From an uncultured Flavobacteriales bacterium (GTDB taxonomy: Bacteria > Bacteroidota > Bacteroidia > Flavobacteriales_D > Crocinitomicaceae), in the NCBI GenBank assembly GCA_937973685.1, contig CALJKJ010000018.1, forward strand, positions 239,446 to 303,445: DNA of 64,000 bases, in the 5' to 3' direction. Of this stretch, positions 53,887 through 61,982 are shown piece by piece. The notes beneath the pieces are model-generated. The model saw only the letters and a program-made list of their open reading frames with translations, was not told the origin of the DNA and searched no databases. Position numbers and translations under genes: made by a program. Positions within the stretch are counted from its first letter, which is position 1; the number at the start of each line of letters is the position of its first letter.

Positions 53887-53896
53887 CTAACTAACT
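53877..53896. repeat. (CTAA)n microsatellite supplying both convergent stop codons
   Basis: About five tandem copies of CTAA/ACTA lie at the junction. The plus-strand gene ends with TAA and the minus-strand gene with TAG within the same repeat, and stops occur in several frames. Confidence 0.75.
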
Positions 53897-54330
53897 TTTT
53901 CTATCGTAATTACTTGGTGTTGAAATGTGATTACATCTCCAACTTTTTTGTTCAAAAGCATTTGTGACAAAGGAGCTGTATTCCCAATGCAATGAATTCC
54001 ATTGAGCGTTGGAATTTTACCCAAAGGTAATCCAATTAAAAATTGACCTGTAGATAACGTAACGATACTTCCTGCAACAATTTTATCCGAAGTTTCGTGG
54101 TTGGAATAATTAGCAGCTAAATTGAGCCATTTTTTTTGTTCGTTTACCTGCTGAGTGAGTTTGCTGATTTCTTGTTGACTCATTTCACGAGAAGTCTCAA
54201 ATTTATCACCAGCCGAACTTTTGGTGTCGCCAACTAAATCGCTCAACAAATCACTAATATCCTGTTGCAATAATTGAATTTTATCCGAAATATGGCTTGT
54301 TATCGCGTTGAAAATAGCTGATCTAGTCAT
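53887..54330 (-). CDS. GreA/GreB-family C-terminal domain protein
   Basis: I start at the ATG at 54330 (147 aa; MTRSAIFNAITSHIS); the frame stays open to 54447 but only as antisense overlap with the upstream glycosyltransferase gene. The protein has a helical N-terminal part (about 1-70, LQQDISDLLSDLV), which may be a short coiled coil, and a C-terminal GreA/GreB-like beta domain (about 85-147; VAGSIVTLSTGQFLIGLPLGKI, LLNKKVGDVITF). It lacks the full GreA coiled coil with the acidic tip, so transcript cleavage is unlikely; it may bind RNA polymerase. Overlaps the glycosyltransferase gene by 8 bases. Confidence 0.72.
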   Translation of the reverse strand: MTRSAIFNAITSHISDKIQLLQQDISDLLSDLVGDTKSSAGDKFETSREMSQQEISKLTQQVNEQKKWLNLAANYSNHETSDKIVAGSIVTLSTGQFLIGLPLGKIPTLNGIHCIGNTAPLSQMLLNKKVGDVITFQHQVITIEKVS

Positions 54331-55459
54331 GAATGGAAAACTGCGTATTGAAAATAGTATGTAATTGATCCAAAACTTTTTTTGCATCGTATTGCTGCGC
54401 ATAAGCGCTGATTTCTTCAGAATCAAACACACATTCTTTGGCTGCAAATGAAAGGAGTAACTGACTCAAAGCTGCAGGATCGTTTTGCGGGATATTACGT
54501 CCCAAGAAATCCGGCAAATCAGTTGCAATGCCTACAGAAGTAGTGAATACTGGTAATCCACTGGACCAAGCCTCCGCAAACACAATTCCAAAGGACTCGT
54601 AACGCGATGTCGCAATCAATGCGTCGTGCTGCTGCATTTCATTGGCGATTTCTTCCCAAGTACAAGGACCAAGGAACCGAACATGTGCGGCTATTCCTCG
54701 TGTTTTTACCCAATTTTCCCACAATACAGTAGCTTGATCGGATAGTACGGTCAATTGCAAAGTAGGATTGATTTGCAACGCGTTATAAAAACCTTCAAAT
54801 AAAACGCCTGGATTTTTTGTTTGCTCGTCCAATGTTGACACATGAAGGAACTTAGAGAACGATGCTGTGTGCTTAACCTTAGGGTGAAACAAGTTGGTAT
54901 CAATAAAATTGGGCACGATGTCGATTTGAGTTGTCGGAAAAACAGCCGTTATGTCTTCGCGTAAACGAGGCGATACAGCAAGTAATTGCTGGATATTTCT
55001 GCTTGTTCGTTTGAGAATTGTGCGTTGAATTTTAGTAAAAGATTTTCGTTTCTCTTTTCTAAAATACGATCCGTGTTCCAGTACAACCAAGGGACAATTG
55101 TAGTAGTTTTTAGCTCCGATAAACTGCAAACCCTGAGGCAATAAAACGTGTCCGAAAACCAAATCCACATCCTCGATAAGGCGCAAACCTGTTGCCAATG
55201 CTTTTCGCCGTTGCAACCAACGTCCAATTTTTAATTGCTTTTTGGGATAATAAATAAGAACCGTTCGAACACCCGCAATGGTTGTATCAGAAACGTTAAT
55301 TGTTGAGCAGTTTTTATCTGCAACTGTATGGATGACACTGACTTGATAGTCGTTGGCCAATAACGTTGCAAAGCGTTGAACAAAATTACCAACATGTGGA
55401 TCAATTCGTGATGGATACCACGAACTCATGACTAAAATATGTCGTTTTGAATGTTCCAA
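54323..55459 (-). CDS. GT4-family glycosyltransferase
   Basis: A 378-aa GT-B glycosyltransferase. N-terminal SWYPSRIDPHVGNFVQR is characteristic of WecF/Bacteroidota GT4 enzymes; the C-terminal nucleotide-sugar domain has FLHVSTLDEQTKNPG, VRFLGPC and the EX7E motif (ESFGIVFAE). It should transfer an NDP-activated sugar to a lipid or glycan acceptor at the cytoplasmic face. Located 9 bases after the serine hydrolase gene on the same strand, and converging with the six-gene glycan run; it could contribute to the same surface polymer. Confidence 0.85.
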   Translation of the reverse strand: MEHSKRHILVMSSWYPSRIDPHVGNFVQRFATLLANDYQVSVIHTVADKNCSTINVSDTTIAGVRTVLIYYPKKQLKIGRWLQRRKALATGLRLIEDVDLVFGHVLLPQGLQFIGAKNYYNCPLVVLEHGSYFRKEKRKSFTKIQRTILKRTSRNIQQLLAVSPRLREDITAVFPTTQIDIVPNFIDTNLFHPKVKHTASFSKFLHVSTLDEQTKNPGVLFEGFYNALQINPTLQLTVLSDQATVLWENWVKTRGIAAHVRFLGPCTWEEIANEMQQHDALIATSRYESFGIVFAEAWSSGLPVFTTSVGIATDLPDFLGRNIPQNDPAALSQLLLSFAAKECVFDSEEISAYAQQYDAKKVLDQLHTIFNTQFSIHD

Positions 55460-55467
55460 TCGTCCGT

Positions 55468-56760
55468 TTATTGAATATTGAGTGTTGTGGTTAGAACGCG
55501 CTCATTGCGTTTTCGTTGCACAAAATAAATTCCCTTTTCACAATTCACTGTCAGAGGAGTATCACCAGCTTTAACAGCTACAAAGTGTGTAATGACTTTA
55601 CCAAGTGAATTAACGAGTGTGATTTCATCGCCAACTGCTAGATCAGTTAGGATAAACGTTCCGTTAGTTGGATTTGGAAAAACGCCAACTGATTCAATGT
55701 TTGCGTTTTCAATGCCTAAATCACAATCAAAACGATTGATAAACTGCCAAATGGTGTCGTTGTATTGTGTTCCTACATAACTGCTTCCCATATCTGCTCC
55801 CATACGAATCAATACGATGCCTTGTGAAGGAACGACATTGATAATTTGGGCGTTTTTGCCTTGTGCGGAGAACATATCAGTAGGAGCATTGGGACAAAGT
55901 GAACCCAAAAACGTCCATTGGGACTGAGGTAATTTATACGAAGCTTGACCATTCAACCACGTTAAATATCCGTATGCCAAATTTAAATTCTGCGAGGGAT
56001 GCGTCATGGCATGCAAATATGCTGTATCTGCCAAGACAGTTGTACCGTTCCACTGTCCATTTTGCGACAATAATAAACCGAAACGCGCCATACTACGAGG
56101 TTTTGATACATAGACATTATTGTATCCAATCGGATAAAACAATCCAGTCATGCCTATTTTTGAACCGATGCGACTGTACATCCAACTATTCAAGGACATT
56201 CCTGTTGCCGAACTGATAACCGTGTCCAATAAGGTATAAGGCGCATTGTGATAGGCCCATCGTGTTCCTGGTGCTGCGAGATACGTCAAACAACTAGGAT
56301 CTGTACAATAAACATCCGAAACATTGTCATCCAAGCCAGTTGTCATGGTTAGTTGGTGACGGATAGTAATGGCGTTTTCTTGCAGTGGCGTCAAACTGCT
56401 CCAGCCAGAACCAATATGTGTTGATGTTGCATCGTTGATGGATAAAAAACCTTCTGCTTGCGCAATCCCAACGGCATAAGCTGTTAAGGTTTTGCCTGCC
56501 GAATTCCAAACATAAAAACTATCTGCGGTAAATGTTCCGAAATACTTTTCCAAAACGATTTTTCCATCTTTCAATAAAATGAATGCTTTGGAGTTGGTGT
56601 TTTCAAGCCACGAATAAAGTGGTTGAATCGAATCACGACACCATCCTAATTGTTCTGGAGCCAAGGTGTCCCAAGAATTTCCAGTCAAAGGAGGAAAATA
56701 TGTTTGACTTTTTACAGAAAAAAAAGAGAAACTTAAAAATGCAATAAGCAAGTAACGCAT
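55468..56760 (-). CDS. Type IX secreted serine hydrolase (beta-lactamase/class C fold)
   Basis: A 430-aa secreted enzyme: signal peptide to about residue 18, a class C beta-lactamase/DD-peptidase-type domain (about 30-340) with S-x-x-K (NSAGKT, Ser87, Lys90) and Y-x-N (AYHNAP, Tyr170, Asn172), and a C-terminal ~75-residue type A sorting domain (VGVFPNPTNGTF, then GIYFVQ near the end). Export by type IX secretion to the surface or medium is therefore expected. Substrate could be an ester, amide or D-amino acid peptide. First gene of a minus-strand run with the glycosyltransferase. Confidence 0.85.
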   Translation of the reverse strand: MRYLLIAFLSFSFFSVKSQTYFPPLTGNSWDTLAPEQLGWCRDSIQPLYSWLENTNSKAFILLKDGKIVLEKYFGTFTADSFYVWNSAGKTLTAYAVGIAQAEGFLSINDATSTHIGSGWSSLTPLQENAITIRHQLTMTTGLDDNVSDVYCTDPSCLTYLAAPGTRWAYHNAPYTLLDTVISSATGMSLNSWMYSRIGSKIGMTGLFYPIGYNNVYVSKPRSMARFGLLLSQNGQWNGTTVLADTAYLHAMTHPSQNLNLAYGYLTWLNGQASYKLPQSQWTFLGSLCPNAPTDMFSAQGKNAQIINVVPSQGIVLIRMGADMGSSYVGTQYNDTIWQFINRFDCDLGIENANIESVGVFPNPTNGTFILTDLAVGDEITLVNSLGKVITHFVAVKAGDTPLTVNCEKGIYFVQRKRNERVLTTTLNIQ

Positions 56761-56811
56761 GTCGTCTATTTTGTTCTAAAAGTAATAAACGAATGCCAAA
56801 AAGACACTATT

Positions 56812-57951
56812 TTATACAATAGCTTTTTCGTAAATTACTTGGAGTTGCTCCAATGCATAGTCGATTTCTGCTTTTGTTGTGTAGCGTGAAAACGAAAAAC
56901 GTGCATTGGGACGAGAACTATCTGCCTTGATTCCTTCCAATACGTGGGAACCTTTTACAGAACCAGAAGAACAGGCAGATCCACCCGAGCAAGCGATGCC
57001 TTTCAAGTCAAGCGTGAAAAGCAACATACCGCTTTTTGCTGTTTTCGGTAAGCAGACATTCAATACGGTGTACAAACTTCCTGCAGGAGTGATATCACCA
57101 TGAAAAGCAACATCAGGGAAAATTGCTTGCAAACGTTCAATCATATAGGTTTTTAATCCCTGAACGTGTGCTTGGTGTTCTTCAATGTGTTCGTTCGCAA
57201 GGGTTAATGCGGTAGCAAGTCCAACAATTCCGTGAACATTTTCTGTTCCTCCACGCAATCCACGTTCTTGTGCACCTCCTTGAATCAACGAAGACGGTTT
57301 GATACGTTTGTTAACATACAAAAAGCCAACACCTTTTGGTCCGTGAAATTTGTGAGCAGCACACGTGATGAAATCAATGTCCAAATCACTCAAATCAAAT
57401 GCGTAATGCGCCATTGTTTGCACGGTGTCCGAATGAAAATAAGCTTGGTGTTTTTTACACAACTCACTGATTTCTTTGATTGGAATCAAGGTGCCAATTT
57501 CATTATTTGCATGCATCAATGAAACAAGCGTAGGTGTGCCATCCGACAAATAGTTCTCCAATTCAGTTAAATCGATGTGACCTTGCTGATCGACTGATAA
57601 CCAAACAGCTTCAATTCCGTCATTTTTTTCTAAATGTTCGATAGTATGTCCAACTGCATGATGCTCGATTACTGTGGAAATGATGCGTTTCACACCCAAT
57701 TGATGAACGGCTGTATACAATGCCATGTTATCAGCTTCCGTTCCACCAGAAGTAAAAATAATTTCAGCAGGAGAACATTTCAACCAACTTGCGATAGAGC
57801 GTCGTGCAGTTTCGATAAGCGCTTTTGTTTGTCTCCCGTAAAAATGAGTAGAAGATGGGTTTCCAAATTCAGACTGTAAAACAGGAATCATTGCTTCAGC
57901 TACTTCAGGAGCTAACGGGGTAGTGGCAGCATTATCAAGATAAACACGCAT
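56812..57951 (-). CDS. Cysteine desulfurase (NifS/IscS family)
   Basis: PLP-dependent enzyme that removes sulfur from cysteine as an enzyme-bound persulfide for Fe-S clusters or thio-tRNA. I start at 57951 (379 aa; MRVYLDNAATTPLAP), since the frame open to 58005 adds 18 unneeded residues. Motifs: DNAATT at the N-terminus, HHAVGHT, the PLP lysine in CAAHKFHGPKG, RGGTEN, and the mobile-loop Cys in GGSACSSGS (class I). No Fe-S scaffold gene is adjacent. A -7 box TATTTTTG lies at 57976-57969, 18 bases upstream. Divergent from recF. Confidence 0.9.
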   Translation of the reverse strand: MRVYLDNAATTPLAPEVAEAMIPVLQSEFGNPSSTHFYGRQTKALIETARRSIASWLKCSPAEIIFTSGGTEADNMALYTAVHQLGVKRIISTVIEHHAVGHTIEHLEKNDGIEAVWLSVDQQGHIDLTELENYLSDGTPTLVSLMHANNEIGTLIPIKEISELCKKHQAYFHSDTVQTMAHYAFDLSDLDIDFITCAAHKFHGPKGVGFLYVNKRIKPSSLIQGGAQERGLRGGTENVHGIVGLATALTLANEHIEEHQAHVQGLKTYMIERLQAIFPDVAFHGDITPAGSLYTVLNVCLPKTAKSGMLLFTLDLKGIACSGGSACSSGSVKGSHVLEGIKADSSRPNARFSFSRYTTKAEIDYALEQLQVIYEKAIV

Positions 57952-57968
57952 ATCGAAAATAGTTTTTG

Positions 57969-57976
57969 CAAAAATA
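57969..57976 (-). promoter_or_regulatory. -7 box TATTTTTG for cysteine desulfurase
   Basis: Minus-strand TAnnTTTG match 18 bases before the chosen ATG at 57951; supports that start over 58005. Confidence 0.5.
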
Positions 57977-58061
57977 GAAAAATCTTCGTGTTTTCTGTAA
58001 ATCAAAGGTGAGTTGTTGGCAAGTTTTCATAAAAAACAGGTCGTGACTGCAATTGCTTTTT

Positions 58062-58069
58062 TACTTTTG
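58062..58069 (+). promoter_or_regulatory. -7 box TACTTTTG next to the recF start
   Basis: TAnnTTTG match ending only 4 bases before the recF ATG at 58074. If used, the transcript would be leaderless or nearly so. Confidence 0.4.
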
Positions 58070-58073
58070 TAAC

Positions 58074-59162
58074 ATGTATTTACAATCGTTATCGCTCGTT
58101 AATTTTAGAAATCATGTCGATGCCGCTTTTCAACTTGTGGAAGGGGTTAATTGCATTGTTGGAAAAAATGGAGCAGGTAAAACGAATGTATTAGATGCCG
58201 TGCACTACTTGAGTATGTGCCGCTCGTACCTCAATCCAATCGACAAACAAAATGTGCGCTTTGATCAACCGTTTTTTGTCATTCAAGGTGATTGGGTAAA
58301 AAACGAAAGAAATTTCGCACTCTATTGCGGGGTGAAAGTTGGTGCTAAGAAGATATTTAAAAACAACAAAAAAGAATACGAACGCTTAGCCGATCACATT
58401 GGTCAATTTCCAGTGGTGATGATTTCACCGTATGATGCCGATTTAATAGCAGATGGATCAGATGTACGCCGCAAATGGATGGATGGAATCATAGCTCAAT
58501 TTGATAAAAGTTATTTAGAAGATTTACAGCGCTACAACAAAGTCATCGATCAACGCAATGCCTTGCTCAAACAACAATTCGAAAACGGTTTTTTTCAACG
58601 CGAACCATTCGAAATATGGGATGCGCAGTTGATTCGTTACGGTTCCGCAATTTATGAAAAGCGTACACAATTCATTGAAGCGTTTATTCCTTTGTTTCAA
58701 AAATATTACCAGTGGATTTCCAATCAAGAAGAAATGGTTTCCATGGTGTACGAATCAAGATTGAATGAATTACCCTTCGAAACGTTATTATTAGAGGCAT
58801 TTCCAAAATGTTCCCGAGCGCATTACACAACCGTTGGAATCCACAAAGACGATTTGAATTTTCAAATTAACGGTCAGCCGATTAAAAAATTCGGTTCGCA
58901 AGGACAGCAAAAAAGTTTTTTAATTGCCATGCGTTTGGCACAATTTGATTGGTTGAAAGCCCGTTTGAATGTGTCGCCTATTTTATTATTAGACGATATC
59001 TTTGATAAATTAGATAACTTTAGAGTTGCCCAGTTAATGTCCTTGGTGTCAAAAAACACCTTTGGTCAAGTGTTGGTCACCGATACAGATGAAATCCGAG
59101 TATCGGGAATTTTTCAAGCTATTGGCGTGCAACCGAATATAATTTTATTTGATAACGAGTAG
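58074..59162 (+). CDS. recF: DNA replication and repair protein RecF
   Basis: Recombination mediator that loads RecA at gaps with RecO and RecR. The 362-aa length (from ATG 58074, MYLQSLSLVNFRNH; the alternative 58053 start adds seven residues) fits the family. Walker A GKNGAGKTN at about 33-41, an SMC-like mid region, signature FGSQGQQKSF, and Walker B LLLDDIFDKLD are present. The next gene, a DciA-like helicase loader, starts one base after its TAG stop. Neighbouring -7 box discussed separately. Confidence 0.93.
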   Translation: MYLQSLSLVNFRNHVDAAFQLVEGVNCIVGKNGAGKTNVLDAVHYLSMCRSYLNPIDKQNVRFDQPFFVIQGDWVKNERNFALYCGVKVGAKKIFKNNKKEYERLADHIGQFPVVMISPYDADLIADGSDVRRKWMDGIIAQFDKSYLEDLQRYNKVIDQRNALLKQQFENGFFQREPFEIWDAQLIRYGSAIYEKRTQFIEAFIPLFQKYYQWISNQEEMVSMVYESRLNELPFETLLLEAFPKCSRAHYTTVGIHKDDLNFQINGQPIKKFGSQGQQKSFLIAMRLAQFDWLKARLNVSPILLLDDIFDKLDNFRVAQLMSLVSKNTFGQVLVTDTDEIRVSGIFQAIGVQPNIILFDNE

Positions 59163-59163
59163 T

Positions 59164-59478
59164 ATGGAATCAGATTGGAACGAAAAAAAACGAACGGGGA
59201 ACGCTGCTCCTATGAAGGAAGTGTTCGATAAACTATTACGCGCTTATCAATGGGATAAAAAATTCACCGAATTGGATGTGCTCGATAAGTGGGAGGAAAT
59301 GATGGGGAAAGCAGTTGCCTTGCGCACGACAAGCCTAAAAATCAAAGACAAGGTACTCCGTATCTCGCTCAATTCATCGGTTATGCGGGACGAATTACAA
59401 CACGGCAAACAAGTCATCATCGAACGTGTTAATCAAACTGCGGGATTTCAATTGATCAACGATATTTGGTTCGATTAA
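59164..59478 (+). CDS. DciA-like DUF721 protein
   Basis: DciA is the replicative helicase (DnaB) loader or operator in most bacteria lacking DnaC. The 104-aa product from ATG 59164 (MESDWNEKKRTGN) contains the compact DUF721 domain (about 22-104): DVLDKWEEMMGKAVALRT, then KDKVLRISLNSSVMRDELQHGKQVIIERVNQTAG. Bacteroidota members are short and consist of this domain alone, as here. The start codon is separated from the recF stop by one base, so co-transcription is nearly certain. Confidence 0.85.
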   Translation: MESDWNEKKRTGNAAPMKEVFDKLLRAYQWDKKFTELDVLDKWEEMMGKAVALRTTSLKIKDKVLRISLNSSVMRDELQHGKQVIIERVNQTAGFQLINDIWFD

Positions 59479-59520
59479 GGGTCATTTTCAATTTCAATAC
59501 CTTCATTCTTTCTAAAATTG

Positions 59521-59528
59521 TACTTTTG
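59521..59528 (+). promoter_or_regulatory. -7 box TACTTTTG for panB
   Basis: TAnnTTTG match 42 bases before the panB ATG at 59570. Confidence 0.45.
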
Positions 59529-59569
59529 TCTTTGTGCAAAGTAATTTGTGCCATTTAAACGAGAAAAAA

Positions 59570-60385
59570 ATGTCAGTTCACAAAAATGTAAAACGCATCA
59601 CAACGCACGTTTTACAAGAAATGAAAAATTCGGGTGAAAAAATCTCGATGTTAACAGGATACGACTATTCCATGGCACGCATCATTGATACTGCTGGAAT
59701 TGAAATTATATTAGTCGGTGATTCTGCATCCAATGTCATGGCGGGACATGAAACGACGTTGCCGATTACACTTGATCAAATGATTTACCATGCTTCATCG
59801 GTTGTCAGAGCTGTCGAGCGCGCATTGGTTGTTGTGGACATGCCCTTTGGATCGTACCAAGGTAATTCCAAAGAAGCCTTGTCGAATGCAATTCGCATCA
59901 TGAAAGAATCGGGTGGCCATGCCGTGAAATTAGAAGGTGGCGGAGAAATCATCGAATCGATCAAACGCATTTTGACTGCTGGTATTCCAGTAATGGGTCA
60001 CCTTGGTTTGACACCTCAATCCATTTACAAGTTTGGAACGTACGTCGTACGCGCAAAAGAAGAAGCCGAAGCGCAACGTTTGATCGAAGATGCAAAAGCA
60101 TTGGAAGCAGCAGGATGTTTTGCTATTGTTTTGGAGAAAATCCCAGCAAAATTAGCCGAACAAGTTGCCAAATCAGTTGCCATTCCTATCATCGGAATCG
60201 GTGCTGGAAACGGAGTAGATGGACAAGTTTTAGTTGTCCACGACATGTTAGGAATAAACAACGAATTTAGTCCACGTTTCTTGCGCAAATACGCCAATTT
60301 ATACGAACAAATGCACACTGCTTTCCAACAATATATTACGGATGTAAAAAGCGGCGATTTCCCCAATCAGCATGAGCAATATTGA
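59570..60385 (+). CDS. panB: 3-methyl-2-oxobutanoate hydroxymethyltransferase
   Basis: First committed step of pantothenate synthesis, adding a hydroxymethyl group from methylene-tetrahydrofolate to ketoisovalerate. I start at ATG 59570 (271 aa, MSVHKNVKRITTHV), the family's usual length; the frame open to 59534 adds 12 residues. MLTGYDYSMARIID, VGDSASNVMAGHETTLPITLDQM, the metal Asp in VVDMPFGSY, KLEGG and GLTPQS are all conserved. The following pseudouridine synthase gene begins 14 bases before this stop. Confidence 0.94.
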   Translation: MSVHKNVKRITTHVLQEMKNSGEKISMLTGYDYSMARIIDTAGIEIILVGDSASNVMAGHETTLPITLDQMIYHASSVVRAVERALVVVDMPFGSYQGNSKEALSNAIRIMKESGGHAVKLEGGGEIIESIKRILTAGIPVMGHLGLTPQSIYKFGTYVVRAKEEAEAQRLIEDAKALEAAGCFAIVLEKIPAKLAEQVAKSVAIPIIGIGAGNGVDGQVLVVHDMLGINNEFSPRFLRKYANLYEQMHTAFQQYITDVKSGDFPNQHEQY

Positions 60386-61088
60386 GGATGAATCAATAGA
60401 TCCTGCTACGGTACTTTTTGAAGACAATCATTTGGTGATTGTCAACAAACGAGCAGGGGATAATGTGCAAGGCGATAAGTCGGGTGATTTACCATTGGTA
60501 GAGAAAGTCCGCAATTATATCCGTGTGAAATTTGAAAAACCGGGCAATGTTTTCTGCGGATTGATTCATCGCTTGGATCGTCCTGTGAGTGGCATCATTG
60601 CTTTTGCTCGAACGAGTAAAGGGTTGGAGCGCATGAACAAATTATTTGCCGAAAAACATCCTGAAAAAATTTATTGGGCAATCGTTGAAAAAGCTCCCAA
60701 GCAAAAAAGCGCATACTTGATTCATCACCTTGACCGCAATGAAAAGCAGAACAAGACCTATGTGCACGATGCGCCTAAGAAAACGACCAAAGAAGCACGG
60801 TTGACTTATACCGAACTTATTCAATCCGATCAATACACCTTATTAGAAGTGTCGTTAGAGACGGGGAGGCACCATCAAATACGAGCACAACTTGCTGCAA
60901 TTGGTTGTATCATTAAAGGCGATTTAAAATACGGTGCCAAACGCTCCAATCCAGACGGGTCTATTTGTTTGCATGCACGTAAATTGTCCTTTCCACATCC
61001 AACAAAAGAAGAACAAGTAACAGTTGTTGCGCCTGTTCCTGCTGATAAATTATGGCAGTGGTTTGAGCAAGCTATGGAGAAAAAATAA
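60372..61088 (+). CDS. RluA-family RNA pseudouridine synthase
   Basis: Isomerises uridine to pseudouridine in rRNA or tRNA. The 238-aa protein has the catalytic motif HRLDRPVSG (Asp69), then PEKIYWAIVE and LETGRHHQIRAQL with its conserved Arg. It has no S4 domain, so it is a short RluA/RluC/TruC-type member; the target RNA cannot be assigned. Its start overlaps panB by 14 bases and makes a two-gene unit with it. Confidence 0.88.
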   Translation: MSNIEDESIDPATVLFEDNHLVIVNKRAGDNVQGDKSGDLPLVEKVRNYIRVKFEKPGNVFCGLIHRLDRPVSGIIAFARTSKGLERMNKLFAEKHPEKIYWAIVEKAPKQKSAYLIHHLDRNEKQNKTYVHDAPKKTTKEARLTYTELIQSDQYTLLEVSLETGRHHQIRAQLAAIGCIIKGDLKYGAKRSNPDGSICLHARKLSFPHPTKEEQVTVVAPVPADKLWQWFEQAMEKK

Positions 61089-61119
61089 TAATTTTCAAGC
61101 AAGGTAACCAAAGTAACGT

Positions 61120-61147
61120 TTGGTTTCAATAGAAGGAAGTAGTTTTG
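61120..61147 (+). promoter_or_regulatory. Promoter for the rhodanese pair (TTG -33, TAGTTTTG -7)
   Basis: TTG at 61120-61122, 17-base spacer, TAGTTTTG at 61140-61147; the first ATG follows at 61167. Confidence 0.6.
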
Positions 61148-61166
61148 TGTTATTAAAATAGACATT

Positions 61167-61418
61167 ATGGAATTTACAGTAATCGACGTAAGAACAAGAG
61201 GGGAATTTGCAGGAGGAAATGTAGCAGGTTCAATCAATATTCCTTTGGACGAGATTCAAGGAAAAGTGGAGGAAATCAAAGCAATGAAACAACCGATAGT
61301 ATTGTGTTGTGTGAGTGGTAATAGAAGTGGTCAAGCGGCATATTTCTTACAAGCGCAAGGAATTGACTGTGAAAATGGTGGATCTTGGTTAGATGTTAAT
61401 TACCAACTTTCGAAATAA
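61167..61418 (+). CDS. Single-domain rhodanese
   Basis: An 83-aa cytoplasmic sulfurtransferase domain with DVRTRGEFAGGNVAGSINIP (CH2A-type motif) and the active loop CCVSGNR (nucleophile Cys48). It is at the short end for a rhodanese domain. It probably moves persulfide sulfur between small thiols and proteins. No signal peptide. The second rhodanese gene begins 6 bases after the stop, and the pair has its own promoter. Confidence 0.87.
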   Translation: MEFTVIDVRTRGEFAGGNVAGSINIPLDEIQGKVEEIKAMKQPIVLCCVSGNRSGQAAYFLQAQGIDCENGGSWLDVNYQLSK

Positions 61419-61424
61419 TTCACG

Positions 61425-61727
61425 ATGTCATTATTCAAAAAACTGTTTGGAGCAGGTCCAGATTTCAAACAAATGCTAGCAAACGGAGCAATTATCATAG
61501 ATGTTCGTTCGCCAGGAGAATTTTCTTCGGGTCATATCAAAGGTTCAAAAAACATACCCTTGCAACAAATCACTTCGGGTGTCAAGAGCATCGCGAAAGA
61601 CAAGCCCATCATCACTGTTTGCGCTTCTGGCATGCGCAGTGCGAGTGCTAAAAGTCAATTGCGATCAATGGGCTATACACAAGTTGAAAACGGCGGTAGT
61701 TGGACCAAAATGAGACAATTCGTTTAA
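61425..61727 (+). CDS. Single-domain rhodanese
   Basis: A 100-aa rhodanese domain with a short basic N-terminal helix (SLFKKLFG), DVRSPGEFSSGHIKGSKNIP and the active loop CASGMR (Cys66, Arg71). It is homologous to the previous gene but clearly diverged (different loop sequence, extra N-terminal helix), so the duplication is old. Possibly the two act in sequence on the same sulfur carrier, which is inference. A hairpin terminator follows at 61751-61784. Confidence 0.87.
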   Translation: MSLFKKLFGAGPDFKQMLANGAIIIDVRSPGEFSSGHIKGSKNIPLQQITSGVKSIAKDKPIITVCASGMRSASAKSQLRSMGYTQVENGGSWTKMRQFV

Positions 61728-61750
61728 TCGAACACCACAAAGCTTATTAT

Positions 61751-61784
61751 AAAAAAAATCCACACCAGTTGTGGATTTTTTTTT
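61751..61784 (+). terminator. Rho-independent terminator after the rhodanese pair
   Basis: Stem AAAAATCCACA / TGTGGATTTTT (about 61754-61764 with 61770-61780), 5-base loop CCAGT, long T tail. Confidence 0.88.
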
Positions 61785-61786
61785 AT

Positions 61787-61972
61787 TCCAATCTTGTAAT
61801 CTTCATCCCGACGATTCGGGATTCCAATCTTGTAATCTTAAATCTTCCAATCTTCCAATCTTGTAATCTTAAATCTTCCAATCTTCTAATCTTAAAATCT
61901 TGTAATCTTAAAATCTTGTAATCTTAAAATCTTGTAATCTTGTAATCTTTTAATCTTGCAATCTTCCAATCT
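61787..61972 (+). repeat. AATCTT low-complexity tandem repeat tract with embedded hairpin
   Basis: About 186 bases hold 20 copies of AATCTT and a final AATCTA, mostly at 8-base spacing (NNAATCTT, with NN usually GT, CC or AA) and a few at 7. Near the left end is a perfect 7-bp inverted repeat, ATCCCGA-CGAT-TCGGGAT (61805-61822). Any reading frame across it is an artefact of low complexity. It occupies the gap between the rhodanese terminator and the convergent DUF5715 gene. Confidence 0.9.
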
Positions 61973-61982
61973 AAAAAAAAAA

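Noticed and set aside
61700..61921. 73-codon open frame across the AATCTT tract
   Set aside because: The predicted peptide (repeating Leu-Ile/Asn-Leu) comes only from the low-complexity repeat and the frame starts inside the rhodanese gene.
61787..61972. CRISPR array
   Set aside because: The units are about 8 bases with 2-base separators; there are no 25-40 base repeats, spacers or cas genes.
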